Under the pieces are notes generated by a model that was not told the DNA's origin, ran no database searches, and saw only the letters and a program-made list of their open reading frames with translations. A program made the position numbers and the translations under genes. From Nonomuraea sp. MG754425 (GTDB lineage: Bacteria; Actinomycetota; Actinomycetes; Streptosporangiales; Streptosporangiaceae), in NCBI RefSeq assembly GCF_021699195.1, contig NZ_SSXE01000066.1, positions 1-45,874 on the forward strand: DNA of 45,874 bases, read 5' to 3'. Below are positions 16,060 to 25,009 of the stretch, piece after piece. How positions within the stretch are numbered: position 1 is the first letter of the stretch; every line of letters begins with the position of its first letter.

Positions 16060-16632
16060 ATGCACGTGGACACCATCGAACGTCTCGACACCGCCGCCCT
16101 GGTGGCCGCCGCGCAAGACGGCGACGCCTGGGCGTGGGAGCGGCTGGTCGAGGAGTTCAGCCCGATGCTCAAGGCGCGCATCCGCCGCTTCAGGCTCAGC
16201 CACGAGGACGCCCAGGACGTGCTCCAGACGACCTGGATGCTCGCCTGGCAGAACCTCGGCAGCGTCGAGGACGGCCAGCGCATGCCCGGCTGGCTGGCCA
16301 CGATCGCCTTCCGCGAGTGCCTCAAGCTCTCCAAACGCACGAAGGAGATCTGCACCCCGGATCTCGACTCGCTCGGCAGCACGGACGACGTGGACAGGGA
16401 ACTGGCCAGGATCTGGCTGGCCGGCACGCTCGAAGAGCTGGTCGAGGAACTGCCGGCAGCGCAGAGGGTGCTTTTCAGAGCGCTCACGGAAACCTCCGAG
16501 CCCCACTACGTGGACGTGGCGCGCAGGCTGGGCAGACCGGTCGGAAGCATCGGCCCCACCCGGGCCCGCTGTTTCGCGAGACTCCGCGGGCTCCTCCAGG
16601 CCCGCGAGATCACGCGCGACTTCCTGGACTGA
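16060..16632 (+). CDS. ECF-type RNA polymerase sigma factor
   Basis: 190 residues. Region 2 (about 25-95) has AWERLVEEFSPMLKARIRRF and EDAQDVLQTTWMLAWQNL, the -10 binding helix. Region 4 (about 125-180) has LPAAQRVLFRAL and VARRLGRPVGSIGPTRARCF, the -35 binding helix-turn-helix. There is no anti-sigma factor next to it and no long C-terminal extension. GGGGAG before ATG 16060 is a good ribosome site. It diverges from the crp operon and shares its control region. Target genes unknown. Confidence 0.9.
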   Translation: MHVDTIERLDTAALVAAAQDGDAWAWERLVEEFSPMLKARIRRFRLSHEDAQDVLQTTWMLAWQNLGSVEDGQRMPGWLATIAFRECLKLSKRTKEICTPDLDSLGSTDDVDRELARIWLAGTLEELVEELPAAQRVLFRALTETSEPHYVDVARRLGRPVGSIGPTRARCFARLRGLLQAREITRDFLD

Positions 16633-16640
16633 TGGGCTAC

Positions 16641-17882
16641 TCACTGATCAAGCGGGATCGCCTCCAGGAACGGTTCGAAGTCGAAGTGCGCCATCTCGTG
16701 CGCGTCCGGGTCCGTCTCCGACGGGTAGGCGTAGAACTTCCGGCCGCGTAGCGCCGCCATGCCCCCGACGGCCTCGGGGACGAGCCCGCGCCGCATCTCC
16801 TCGGCCAGCCCCTCGGCGATCTCCTGCTCGAAGGGCACCCGGTAGAGGGCGTCCACCCGCTGGTAGACGCGGAAGTAGCTGACGATGAAGCGCATGCGGT
16901 CGGGATAGGACACCCAGTCGGTGACCCCGGCCGTGGACGCCTCCTGGTCCTCGGTGATGAACTCCTCGGCGAGCTTGCGCACCTTCTCGTTGTGGATGGG
17001 GGCCCACGCCTCGGCCAGGTCCACGCCCGCCGGCGCGGTCAGCGGCTTGCCGACCTTGATGTCGCTGAGCGGCGTGCGCACCGCGAACAGGTGGCGGGTG
17101 TAGAGCGAGGACCACAGGCCCTCCAGCTTGCGGGTCAGCCAGGGCTGGTCGGCGTGCGCGGCCGCGTACAGGCGGAACCTGGGGAACGGCGTGCGGGTGA
17201 CCAGGGAGCGCAGCGACCGCCACGACACCCGGGTCAGCCAGCGGACCGGCCGGTAGAGCACCAGTTCGAGCGCCGCCTGCGCGCGGGCCTGCTCGTAGGC
17301 CGACAGCGCGATGTTGGCGCCGAGCATCAGCTCCGCCCGCTCCTCCGGGTCCTCGGTCGCGGCCGCCTCCACCATGAACCGCGCGGCGTCCTTGAGGTAG
17401 CGCGGGTCGGCCGGCGACAGCAGATCGGTCAGGAACTCGGGCGGCTTCGGCGTCAGGTCGGACTCGGGGCTGACCTTGAGGAAGCGGTCGGGCGTGTCGT
17501 TCCACAGGTTGACCGCGACGCTGGCCGTCTCCAGGAAGATGGCCCGGTTGGCGAGCGCCAGGCCGAGCTGGTAGCTGGGCCCGAGCAAGGTGAGCAGGGC
17601 GGCCCTGAACAGGCGTTTGAAGCGCTGCGGCACCCCCAGGCGGCGGCCGAAGTCCTCGATGAACGGCGAGTCGGGGCCGAGGTCGAGGCTTTCGCCGATC
17701 GCCTTGGAGGTCCAGGTGGCGTAGCAGTACCAGTTGTTCGCCTCCCGGCCCAGGCGCACCGCGAGGTCCGCGGCCACGCGGTGGTAGCTGTAGGCGATGA
17801 CCATGGCTTCGAGTGCCGCGCTCCGGTCCTTGTAGGCGGCGATGCGCAGCACGTCGTCCGCGGTCATCGGAGTGTCTGACAT
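16641..17882 (-). CDS. Conserved protein of unknown family (NWYCYATWTSK motif)
   Basis: 413 residues, mostly helical, with no signal peptide; hydrophobic stretches near 90-125 could be buried helices. The most striking segment is ANNWYCYATWTSKAIGESL (about 47-65), which looks like a conserved motif. I do not recognise a catalytic domain. The gene converges on the sigma factor gene with 8 nt between stops and is transcribed alone. Its closeness to the MpaB-like oxygenase operon may be functional, but this is not shown. GGGAGACTGC lies just before ATG 17882. Confidence 0.7.
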   Translation of the reverse strand: MSDTPMTADDVLRIAAYKDRSAALEAMVIAYSYHRVAADLAVRLGREANNWYCYATWTSKAIGESLDLGPDSPFIEDFGRRLGVPQRFKRLFRAALLTLLGPSYQLGLALANRAIFLETASVAVNLWNDTPDRFLKVSPESDLTPKPPEFLTDLLSPADPRYLKDAARFMVEAAATEDPEERAELMLGANIALSAYEQARAQAALELVLYRPVRWLTRVSWRSLRSLVTRTPFPRFRLYAAAHADQPWLTRKLEGLWSSLYTRHLFAVRTPLSDIKVGKPLTAPAGVDLAEAWAPIHNEKVRKLAEEFITEDQEASTAGVTDWVSYPDRMRFIVSYFRVYQRVDALYRVPFEQEIAEGLAEEMRRGLVPEAVGGMAALRGRKFYAYPSETDPDAHEMAHFDFEPFLEAIPLDQ

Positions 17883-18023
17883 GCAGTCTCCCGTTTACTG
17901 GTCTCCCGTCGCCTGGCGGAGGGCTCCTTGGTTCAGAGCGCCGCCTGCGGCGTCAGATACAGTGCGGCGGCCTGTCTGTCTCCCCGTGGCCGCCGTCGGC
18001 AGGAGCCTAGAATGTGTCGCTTG

Positions 18024-18044
18024 CGGAAGGCTTGCAACCTTCCG
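18024..18044. repeat. Inverted repeat upstream of the 413-residue gene
   Basis: CGGAAGG (18024-18030) and CCTTCCG (18038-18044) are perfect 7-bp arms around CTTGCAA, in the 216-bp gap before the minus-strand gene starting at 17882. It could be an operator. Nothing else stands out in this gap apart from the hairpin at 18061-18097. Confidence 0.45.
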
Positions 18045-18060
18045 TGCGTACGCGCCGGGC

Positions 18061-18097
18061 GGGTCCGCCCCCGGTGGTCGCGGCCAGGGGCGGACCC
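18061..18097 (-). terminator. Hairpin terminator after the 139-residue protein gene
   Basis: GGGTCCGCCCC (18061-18071) pairs perfectly with GGGGCGGACCC (18087-18097), giving 11 bp around a 15-nt loop, directly after the stop at 18099. It would end the carbohydrate operon. Confidence 0.65.
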
Positions 18098-18098
18098 G

Positions 18099-18518
18099 TC
18101 AGTCGCGCACCGTGATCCTGCTGATCACCACGAATCCGCCGAGCGCCCCCGCGGTGCCCGCGGCCGTTCTGGTGGTGAGGTTGACCACGAGGTCATAGAG
18201 GCCGGCCGTGAGCTGGCCGCGCATCGGGATCGAGGCCGTGTACCGGCCCGAGCCCGGGGTGAAGGTCATCTCCACAGGTGGTGACGGATGCCTGGTCTCG
18301 CCACCCCCCACCAGACCGGCGATGATCTCTAACTGCCAGCGTCCCGCCAGCCAGTCGATGAGCTCGCCGGTCACCTCCCAGCTCACGTCCACCGTCCAGC
18401 CTTCATCGCGGTGCACGACGTTCGTGGGCTGGGCACCGGGATCGACCACCTGGCCGTGAAGAATGCCGGCCAACTGCTCGGCCGGCACCTTCATGACCTG
18501 GAACTCTCCGGATGCCAT
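18099..18518 (-). CDS. Small beta-rich protein, unknown
   Basis: 139 residues. Alternating hydrophobic strands (WTVDVSWEVTGELIDWL, EMTFTPGSGRYTASIPM, GLYDLVVNLTT) suggest an immunoglobulin-like sandwich. No signal peptide, membrane helix or known motif is seen. GAGGAG before ATG 18518 is a good ribosome site. It lies 103 nt downstream of the GH35 gene and could be the last gene of that operon or have its own promoter. Function unknown. Confidence 0.7.
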   Translation of the reverse strand: MASGEFQVMKVPAEQLAGILHGQVVDPGAQPTNVVHRDEGWTVDVSWEVTGELIDWLAGRWQLEIIAGLVGGGETRHPSPPVEMTFTPGSGRYTASIPMRGQLTAGLYDLVVNLTTRTAAGTAGALGGFVVISRITVRD

Positions 18519-18621
18519 GGCGATCTCCTCTCAGCGGGGCGAGTCCCCGTGCGAAGGAGCAGAGCGACGACACCCGCGGTGAAATACCCGCGCCTCCTCT
18601 CGACGGCCATCGCGATTTCGT

Positions 18622-20598
18622 CTAGACAAGTCGCCCGTCGATCCGGACGAGATCACCGGGCCCGGAGGCGCCCGAGCGCACGCCGTCCAGGCGCACCCCG
18701 GCCTCCACCGCGCAGTCCAGATAGGTGTTGAGCCCGCGCACCACGACATCGCCGACCTGCCCGTCGGCCAGGCGCAGCACCCCGCCGCCGCCCTGGGCGG
18801 CGACCACCTCGACCATCCCGTACGGGGTCCGCAACGTGATCGGCCCCTCGTTGCCGGCCTGGACGAGCACCACCAGGTAGTGCACATCCCGGGTGGGATG
18901 GCTGCGCAGGAACGCGTCGGCGTCCCCGTGCACGACCAGGCCCTCGTCCATGTCCGGCGGGGGAGCGGACGGGGTGAGCGGCGCGCACGGCCTCATCCGC
19001 TCGTCGAGCTCCGGCACGGGGCCGTCCACCAGCACCAGCCCGCCCGCCTCGGCGTAGGCGGCCAGCAGGTCCCGCACCTCGCGGTGCAGGAACGGCCCGC
19101 CGGGCACCGTGACCGTCCGGTAGGCGGCCAGCTCCTGCGCCGTCACGCTCTCCAGGTCGACGATCCCGTAGTCCAGGCCCCTGGTCCGCATGCGCTCGTG
19201 GAAGGCCCGCAGCGGTCGTCCGCACCCGGGCGCGTCCTCGTCCTGTCCGGACAGCGCGGCGATCCCGGCGTAGGGCAGGTACAGGCCGAACGCGTCCCGC
19301 CGCACCGGCGCGCACTCCAGGAACTCGGCCCCGTGGACGGCGAAGAACCGGGCCAGCGCCCGCACCAGCGGCGCCTTGGCGGTGGGGGCGCCGCCGGCGT
19401 CCACCGGCGGGCAGTCCGGGTACGGCCCGCTCCGGGCGGCGTCCAGCTCGGGCGTCCAGCCGGAGGTGGCCACCCCGGTGTAGACGTTGAACCCGGTCGC
19501 CCCGGCGGCCAGCGCCAGCAGCGACTGGTGGAAGCTGGTGGCCCCGTCGATGTAGGCGGGGTCGTACAGCTCGGAGAAGCCCCAGTTCTCCTCCAGGTTC
19601 GGCCCCGGCGCGCGCTTGGCCGCGATCACGTAGCGGGCGTGCGCGTCGCGGTCGGCCGACACGACGCCCATCCAGTTGGTGAACCCGTAGGAGATCTCGC
19701 CCCACAGCTCCGGCCGGACCCTGGCCAGCCAGTCGTCCAGCTCGGGGACGGTCGGCGGGTTGAGGTTGACCAGGACCGGCAGGCCGGAGCCGACGGCCTG
19801 CGTCCAGACGCGGTAGACCTCGGCCAGGTACTCGGCGTGGAAGCGCCCCCAGTCGGCGCGCGCGAGCGGGCCGTCGGCGGCCGTCGGGGGCCACAGGTCC
19901 GCCCATCCGGCGTGGGCGGTGCCGTGGCTCTCGTTGTACGCCGCCGGCGTCCTGTACCAGGCGCGCAGCCGGTCCCGGTAGAACGCCACCCCGGACGCGC
20001 TGTAGTCGTAGGCCGTCAGCGGCAGGGAGCCGCTGGTGTAGACGCCCTCGTTCGCGATCTGCAGCGCGATCACGGCCGGCGCCCCGTCCAGCACCTCCTT
20101 GCCCACCGCCGACAGCCACTCGCCGGCCCTGGCCAGGAACGCGGGGCCGAGCGGCGCGGGCAGCGGCCGGCCCGCGGGCACGGCGGCGTCCGCCCAGCGC
20201 GCGGGCTCGCCGCGGGCGTCGAGCAGCGGCTCGAACGCGGGGTCGGCGTCGGGGCACACCCAGTCGGGCAGCCCGCCGTAGTTCACCTCGGCGTGGATGA
20301 ACGGGCCCGGCTTGGCGATCACCCGCAGCCCCAGCTCGTGGCAGAGCGCGAGGAAGCCGGTGACGTCCCTGGACGGATGGCTCCGGCCGGTGAAGTCGGG
20401 CGCCGTGCCCGCCTGCGGCTGGTGGTGCCGCCACGGCAGGTAGCAGGTGATCACCTCGATCCCGAGCTCGTCCCGTACGGCGCGCAACCGGTCGGCCCAC
20501 CCGGCCGGGTCGTCGCGGTAGTACGGATAGTCGGCGGTGACGAGCACCCGCGGCACGCCGTCGACGACGGCGACCCCGTCGCGGATCTCGATGGCCAC
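18622..20598 (-). CDS. GH35-type beta-galactosidase, cytosolic
   Basis: 658 residues from GTG 20598, which AGGAGG precedes by 8 nt; the open frame upstream is out-of-frame permease sequence. The TIM barrel carries GH35 marks: ITCYLPWRHHQP, KPGPFIHAEVNYGGLPDW, and ALQIANEGVY with the acid/base Glu in the Asn-Glu pair. WGEISYGFTNW holds the likely nucleophile Glu. Smaller beta domains follow from about residue 430. GH35 enzymes release galactose from beta-galactosides (family knowledge). No signal peptide, so it probably acts on sugars imported by the ABC transporter encoded just upstream (24 nt gap). Confidence 0.88.
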   Translation of the reverse strand: MAIEIRDGVAVVDGVPRVLVTADYPYYRDDPAGWADRLRAVRDELGIEVITCYLPWRHHQPQAGTAPDFTGRSHPSRDVTGFLALCHELGLRVIAKPGPFIHAEVNYGGLPDWVCPDADPAFEPLLDARGEPARWADAAVPAGRPLPAPLGPAFLARAGEWLSAVGKEVLDGAPAVIALQIANEGVYTSGSLPLTAYDYSASGVAFYRDRLRAWYRTPAAYNESHGTAHAGWADLWPPTAADGPLARADWGRFHAEYLAEVYRVWTQAVGSGLPVLVNLNPPTVPELDDWLARVRPELWGEISYGFTNWMGVVSADRDAHARYVIAAKRAPGPNLEENWGFSELYDPAYIDGATSFHQSLLALAAGATGFNVYTGVATSGWTPELDAARSGPYPDCPPVDAGGAPTAKAPLVRALARFFAVHGAEFLECAPVRRDAFGLYLPYAGIAALSGQDEDAPGCGRPLRAFHERMRTRGLDYGIVDLESVTAQELAAYRTVTVPGGPFLHREVRDLLAAYAEAGGLVLVDGPVPELDERMRPCAPLTPSAPPPDMDEGLVVHGDADAFLRSHPTRDVHYLVVLVQAGNEGPITLRTPYGMVEVVAAQGGGGVLRLADGQVGDVVVRGLNTYLDCAVEAGVRLDGVRSGASGPGDLVRIDGRLV

Positions 20599-20621
20599 AG
20601 TCTGTTCCTCCTGTTTGATGG

Positions 20622-21464
20622 CTAACCCTTCAGACCGGTGAAGGCGATGCCCTGCAGGATGCGGCGCTGGAAGACCAGCAGCACCGCGATCACGGGCAGG
20701 ACGGCGAGCGTGGCGCCCGCCATGATGTAGTACGCGCGCCCGCCGTCCGGGCTGGCGACGAGCTGCTGCAGCGCCAGCGGCAGCGTGTACAGCTCGGGGT
20801 CGTTGGTGACCAGCAGCGGCCACACCAGGTCGTTCCAGTGGAACAGGAAGCTGGTGATGGTCACGACGGCGAGCACGGGCTTCGACAGCGGCAGCACGAC
20901 GCGCCAGAAGATCCGCATCCGGCCCGCGCCGTCGATCAGCGCGGCCTCCTCCAGCTCGGCGGGCAGCGACAGGAAGAACTGCCGCAGCAGGAAGATGTCG
21001 AGCACGGAGGCGATGTTCGGGACGATCAGCCCCCACCCGGAGTCGAACATGCCCAGCGACTGGGTGACGTGGATGCGCGGCACCAGCAGCGTGATCGCGG
21101 GCACCATCATGCCGCCCAGCATGATCACGAACAGCTTGTCGCGGCCGGGGAACGGGATCCGCGCGAACGCGTACGCGGCCAGCGCGTCGATCAGCAGCTT
21201 GGCCGGCACCAGCACGGCGCACACCCACACGCTGTTGACGAAGGCGCTCCCGAGCCCGCCGACGCCGAGCACGTATTCGTAGTTGCCGAGGGTGGCCGCC
21301 CACTCGCCGGTCTTCTTGTCCAGCGGCAGCAGGGTGGGCACCTTGTTGTAGATGTCCTGCCCGTGCTTGACCGAGGTGGCCAGCATCCACAGGAACGGCA
21401 CCACCGACACGGCCGCCAGCAGCACCAGCGCGACGTACACCGACGCCTTGCGCGCCCTCGTCAT
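20622..21464 (-). CDS. Carbohydrate ABC transporter permease (MalG-type)
   Basis: 280 residues with six membrane helices. The EAA loop is EEAALIDGAGRMRIFWRVVLP (about 186-206), the contact for the ATPase. The C-terminal LQGIAFTGLKG ending is typical of the MalG-type second permease. ATG 21464 overlaps the stop of the first permease as ATGA, implying coupling. An ATPase gene is absent here; actinobacteria often use a shared one such as MsiK (family knowledge). Confidence 0.93.
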   Translation of the reverse strand: MTRARKASVYVALVLLAAVSVVPFLWMLATSVKHGQDIYNKVPTLLPLDKKTGEWAATLGNYEYVLGVGGLGSAFVNSVWVCAVLVPAKLLIDALAAYAFARIPFPGRDKLFVIMLGGMMVPAITLLVPRIHVTQSLGMFDSGWGLIVPNIASVLDIFLLRQFFLSLPAELEEAALIDGAGRMRIFWRVVLPLSKPVLAVVTITSFLFHWNDLVWPLLVTNDPELYTLPLALQQLVASPDGGRAYYIMAGATLAVLPVIAVLLVFQRRILQGIAFTGLKG

Positions 21465-22420
21465 GCCGCCTCCTGCCTGACGAACCGGAACTGCAGCGCG
21501 GTGACGATCATGATGAAGACCAGCAGGATGAACGACATCGCGCAGGCCGCGCCCATCGCGTCGTAGCGGAAGGCGAACAGGTACAGGTGCAGCACGTACG
21601 TCAGCCCCGACTGCTCGGGCCCGCCGGTGACGCTGCGCCCGTTCCCCGAGAAGATCACGTACACCAGGCCGAACACCTGCAGCGCCGCGATCACGCCCGT
21701 CACCAGCAGGTAGAACGTGGTCGGCCGGAGCATCGGGAAGGTCACCCGCCAGAACCGCTGCCACGGACCGGCGCCGTCGATGACCGCCGCCTCCTGGATC
21801 GTGGCCGGGACGCCCTTCAGCCCCGCCAGGTAGATGATCATCGAGATGCCGCACTGCCAGGCCGCGATGAACGCCAGCGCCGGGATGACCAGCTCGGGGG
21901 TGTTGAGCCAGTTCTGGCCGGGGATGCCGACCAGGCCGAGCAGCGTGTTGATCAGGCCGTACTGCGGGTCGTAGAGCCAGCGCCAGATCGCGCCCACCGC
22001 CGCCTCCGCCGTGACGACCGGCAGGAACAGCAGCAGCCGGAACAGGTTCGCCCCGCGCCGGACCGCGTTCAGCAGCAGCGCCTGCACCAGCGCGGAGACC
22101 AGGGTCAGCGGCACGGCGATGAGCGTGTACTGCAGGGTGACGCTGACCGACTTCCAGAAGTGCGGGTACTTGACGTCGTCGAAGAGCAGGTCGGCGTAAT
22201 TGGCCAGGCCCACCCAGTTCGCCTCGGCGCGCAGGTTCCAGTCGGTGAAGCTGTAGTAGAGCGCCGACAGCGCCGGGTACAGCAGGAAGACGAGGAAGTA
22301 GGCCAGCGCCGGGGCGATCAGCAGCCAGCCGGTCAGGTGGTCACGGCGGCGCGGCCCCGGGCGGCGCCGGGCGCGCCGGCCGGGCCCCGCCGCCACCCGT
22401 TCGAGCACGGGAGCCGTCAC
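21461..22420 (-). CDS. Carbohydrate ABC transporter permease (MalF/UgpA-type)
   Basis: 319 residues. A basic N-terminal tail (RRARRRPGPRRR) is followed by six membrane helices. The EAA loop is QEAAVIDGAGPWQRFWRVTFP (about 214-234). It begins at GTG 22420, one base after the stop of the binding-protein gene, and ends within the start of the second permease, so three transport genes form one tight operon. It forms the import channel with the MalG-type partner. Confidence 0.93.
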   Translation of the reverse strand: MTAPVLERVAAGPGRRARRRPGPRRRDHLTGWLLIAPALAYFLVFLLYPALSALYYSFTDWNLRAEANWVGLANYADLLFDDVKYPHFWKSVSVTLQYTLIAVPLTLVSALVQALLLNAVRRGANLFRLLLFLPVVTAEAAVGAIWRWLYDPQYGLINTLLGLVGIPGQNWLNTPELVIPALAFIAAWQCGISMIIYLAGLKGVPATIQEAAVIDGAGPWQRFWRVTFPMLRPTTFYLLVTGVIAALQVFGLVYVIFSGNGRSVTGGPEQSGLTYVLHLYLFAFRYDAMGAACAMSFILLVFIMIVTALQFRFVRQEAA

Positions 22421-22421
22421 C

Positions 22422-23651
22422 TCAGCCGTTCCAGCCGAGCAGGGAGCGGGTCTTGCCGGCCGCGTCCGTCAGCGCCTGCTGGGCGGTGGCCTTGCCGGTG
22501 AGCGCCGACTCGATCGCCGGGGCGATGATCTCGTCGTTGACCTGGATCCACTGCGGCACCGCCGGCCGCGCGTGCGCCACCTTGAGCTGTTCGAGGAAGG
22601 CGGCCTGCTCGGGCCCGCCCGCGACCACCTGCGCCTTGAGGTGGACGGGGAACCCGCCGAAGGCGTCGGCGACGGCCCCGTTGTTGGCCGCGTCCGACAG
22701 GAAGGCCAGCCACTTCCACGCCAGGTCCTGGTTCTTGCCGGTGGCGAAGACGACGGAGTCCTCGCCGCCGATGTTGCCCGCCGGCTCGCTCTTGTACGGC
22801 AGCGGCGCCACGCCGAAGTCCAGATCGGGGAACTGCTCGCGGATGGTCGGCACGTCCCACGGGCCGGAGATCGTCATGGCCGCCAGACCGTTCTCGAAGG
22901 GCTTGTCCGAGTCGGTGATCTTGCGAGGCGACGACTGGAGCAGGTCCACCCACAGTTGCAGCGCCTCCACGGCCGGCGGCTGGTCGAACAGCACCTTCTT
23001 GCCGGCGTCGTCCACCAGTTGGCCGCCGGCGCCGTGCACGACGCCGGGGAACATCCAGGCGCCGTACCCGTCGCCCTTGGGCACGTTCATGCCGGCCACG
23101 TTCGCGTCGGCGGCGTGCACCCGGGCGGCGGCCTGCTGCAGCTCGTCCCAGGTCTTCGGCGGGGTGGGCACCAGCTTGCGGTTGTAGAACAGGGCGACCG
23201 TCGTCTGGTCCTGGGGCAGGCCGTACAGCTTGCCGCCGGCGCGGTTGGTGTCGAGGGCGCCCTTGTAGTAGTCGGCCTCGTCGATCAGCCCGGCGGGCAC
23301 CTCCTTGATCGTGCCGTCGAGGGCGTACTTGGAGACCAGCGGCTGGTCGAGGATGCCCGCGTCGGGCGCGCTCTTGCTGGCCACGGCGCTGCCGAGCTTG
23401 GTGTTGTAGTCGTCCTTGGGGATCTTGACGAGTTTCACCGTCACGCCGGGGTTGGCCTTCTCGAAGTCCTGGCGGACCTTCTCCATCACCTGGCCGGCCT
23501 GTGGGGTGCGGTCCTGGTACATCCAGAACGTCAGCTCCTTGGAGCCGCCGCCCTGCCCATCACCCTGCCCGCCGCCCTGCCCGCCGCCACATGCGGCCAG
23601 CCCGCTCACGAGCACGGCCACGGCGGCGCCTCGCACAAGTCCTCGGCTCAT
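22422..23651 (-). CDS. Sugar ABC transporter substrate-binding lipoprotein
   Basis: 409 residues. A lipoprotein signal ends in LAAC with Cys21 as lipidation site, followed by a Gly/Gln linker. The periplasmic-binding fold (family 1 type) starts at ELTFWMYQDRTPQ and contains YALDGTIKEVP, GLPQDQTTVALFYN, KTWDEL and AAMTISGPWDV. It captures an oligosaccharide outside the cell; the sugar cannot be read from sequence, but the GH35 gene points to a beta-galactoside (inference). GAGGAG precedes ATG 23651. It heads the operon, divergent from the ROK regulator. Confidence 0.93.
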   Translation of the reverse strand: MSRGLVRGAAVAVLVSGLAACGGGQGGGQGDGQGGGSKELTFWMYQDRTPQAGQVMEKVRQDFEKANPGVTVKLVKIPKDDYNTKLGSAVASKSAPDAGILDQPLVSKYALDGTIKEVPAGLIDEADYYKGALDTNRAGGKLYGLPQDQTTVALFYNRKLVPTPPKTWDELQQAAARVHAADANVAGMNVPKGDGYGAWMFPGVVHGAGGQLVDDAGKKVLFDQPPAVEALQLWVDLLQSSPRKITDSDKPFENGLAAMTISGPWDVPTIREQFPDLDFGVAPLPYKSEPAGNIGGEDSVVFATGKNQDLAWKWLAFLSDAANNGAVADAFGGFPVHLKAQVVAGGPEQAAFLEQLKVAHARPAVPQWIQVNDEIIAPAIESALTGKATAQQALTDAAGKTRSLLGWNG

Positions 23652-23685
23652 TGTCGTCTCCTCATCGGGGGGATGGCCAGACCAT

Positions 23686-23691
23686 AATCTA
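23686..23691 (-). promoter_or_regulatory. -10 of the ABC transporter/GH35 operon
   Basis: On the minus strand TAGATT lies 34 nt before the start codon. A weak GTTTCC-like -35 sits 17 bp up and overlaps the LacI-type motif at 23709-23721. Confidence 0.45.
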
Positions 23692-23708
23692 AGCCTCGAA
23701 GAAAGTCA

Positions 23709-23721
23709 GGAAACGCTTTGG
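23709..23721. promoter_or_regulatory. LacI-family-like operator
   Basis: GGAAACGCTTTGG resembles the TGAAACGCTTTCA type of LacI/CcpA operator, with the central AAACGCTTT intact. It overlaps the proposed -35 of the transporter operon. No LacI-family gene is in this window, so a distant regulator would be needed. Confidence 0.4.
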
Positions 23722-23743
23722 TAACACCCGGCCGCGCCGTGAC

Positions 23744-23761
23744 GTTCGAGCCGTGAACTAA
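23744..23761. promoter_or_regulatory. Candidate ROK operator
   Basis: GTTC-N7-GAAC (23744-23758) runs into TGAACTAA (23754-23761), a sequence like one half of XylR/ROK operators (TTAGTTTG...CAAACTAA in B. subtilis). It overlaps TAACAT (23759-23764), a possible -10 for the ROK gene, so autoregulation is plausible. Confidence 0.4.
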
Positions 23762-23814
23762 CATGGCGGCGAACTCAGGAAGGGCCGGGTTCGAACGGAA
23801 CGGGGACGACGACG

Positions 23815-25005
23815 ATGAGCACGTCAGGGCGCAAGACCGTACGAGACCTCCGCCGGGGGAACCGGGCGATGCTGCTGCGCGCGCTCTACTTCGGCGGCCC
23901 CGCCAGCCGCAACGAGCTGTCCGCCGCGACCGGCCTGAGCGCGGCCACGGTCAGCACGATGACCGGCGACCTGCTGGCCGACAACGTGATCGTCGAGGCG
24001 GGCCACGTCGACTCCGACGGCGGCCGGCCCCGCGTGCTGCTCAAGGTCAACCCCGCCTACGGGTACGCCGTCGGCGTGGACGTCGGCGAGACCCAGGTCA
24101 GGGTCGAGCTGTTCGACCTGGGGATGAACGTGCGGGCCAGGGCCCATTACGCGGTCCGCTCGGCCAAGCACGATCCCGAACTGGTCGCCCGCCACATCCT
24201 GACCGGCGTGGACGCGGTCATCGCCGAGGGCGAGGTGCCGGCGCGGCAGGTGCTCGGCGTGGGCGTCGGCGTGCCCGGCATCGTCGAGCCCGGCGCCGAC
24301 GCCCTGGTGCGGGCCAAGACCTTCGGCTGGGAGGCGGTGCCGCTCGGCGCGCTGCTGCGGGCCGGCACGTCGCTGCCGCTGTTCGTGGACAACGGGGCCA
24401 AGACGATGGGGCAGGCCGAGCTCTGGTTCGGCTCCGGCAGGGGCACCACCGACGCGATCATCATCCTCGTGGGGTCGGGCGTGGGCGGCGCGATCGTGAC
24501 CGACGGGCGCGTCTACCGGGGCGCCGGCATGGCGGCGGGCGAGGTCGGCCACCTGAAGGTGGTCGCCGGCGGGCGGGCCTGCCGGTGCGGGGCGCGCGGC
24601 TGCCTGGAGGCGTACCTGGGGGCCGAGGCCATCCTCGACCGGGCCGGGGTCGTGGCCGACTCCGCCGACGAGGAGGCGGCGCTGGCCAGGCTGCTGGAGG
24701 AGGGCTCGCCGGTGCTCGGCGAGACCGTCCACCTGTTGGGTGTGGGGCTGTCGTCGCTGGTGCACCTGTTCAACCCCGAGCGCATCGTGATCGGGGGATG
24801 GGCGGGGCTGCTGCTGGGCGGTCGGCTGCTCGACGGGATCCGCGCGGCCACCGCCGCGAACACGCTGGCCCAGCCGTTCCAGCCGGAGTCGGTGGTGCTC
24901 GGGCGGCTCGGCCCGGACGCGGTGGCGCTGGGGGCGGCGACGCTCGTGGTCGAGCCGTTCTTCGGCGACGCCGCGTACCCGGCGTCGGTGCCGACTATTG
25001 CATAA
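23815..25005 (+). CDS. ROK-family transcription regulator
   Basis: 396 residues. The N-terminal winged HTH (about 15-65) has SRNELSAATGLSAATVSTMT. The ROK sugar-kinase-like domain (about 85-390) has GVDVGETQVRVELFD, GEVGHLKV and CRCGARGCLEAY, the Cys-rich zinc motif. LacI-like repression of a sugar locus released by a sugar or sugar phosphate is usual. It diverges from the ABC/GH35 operon and is followed by a secreted beta-helix protein, and so probably controls both. GGGGACGAC precedes ATG 23815. Confidence 0.92.
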   Translation: MSTSGRKTVRDLRRGNRAMLLRALYFGGPASRNELSAATGLSAATVSTMTGDLLADNVIVEAGHVDSDGGRPRVLLKVNPAYGYAVGVDVGETQVRVELFDLGMNVRARAHYAVRSAKHDPELVARHILTGVDAVIAEGEVPARQVLGVGVGVPGIVEPGADALVRAKTFGWEAVPLGALLRAGTSLPLFVDNGAKTMGQAELWFGSGRGTTDAIIILVGSGVGGAIVTDGRVYRGAGMAAGEVGHLKVVAGGRACRCGARGCLEAYLGAEAILDRAGVVADSADEEAALARLLEEGSPVLGETVHLLGVGLSSLVHLFNPERIVIGGWAGLLLGGRLLDGIRAATAANTLAQPFQPESVVLGRLGPDAVALGAATLVVEPFFGDAAYPASVPTIA

Positions 25006-25009
25006 GTGT

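Noticed and set aside
16471..16500. A second CebR-like core (GAGCGCTC) inside the sigma factor gene
   Set aside because: It is within coding sequence far from any start, so it is taken as chance in GC-rich DNA.
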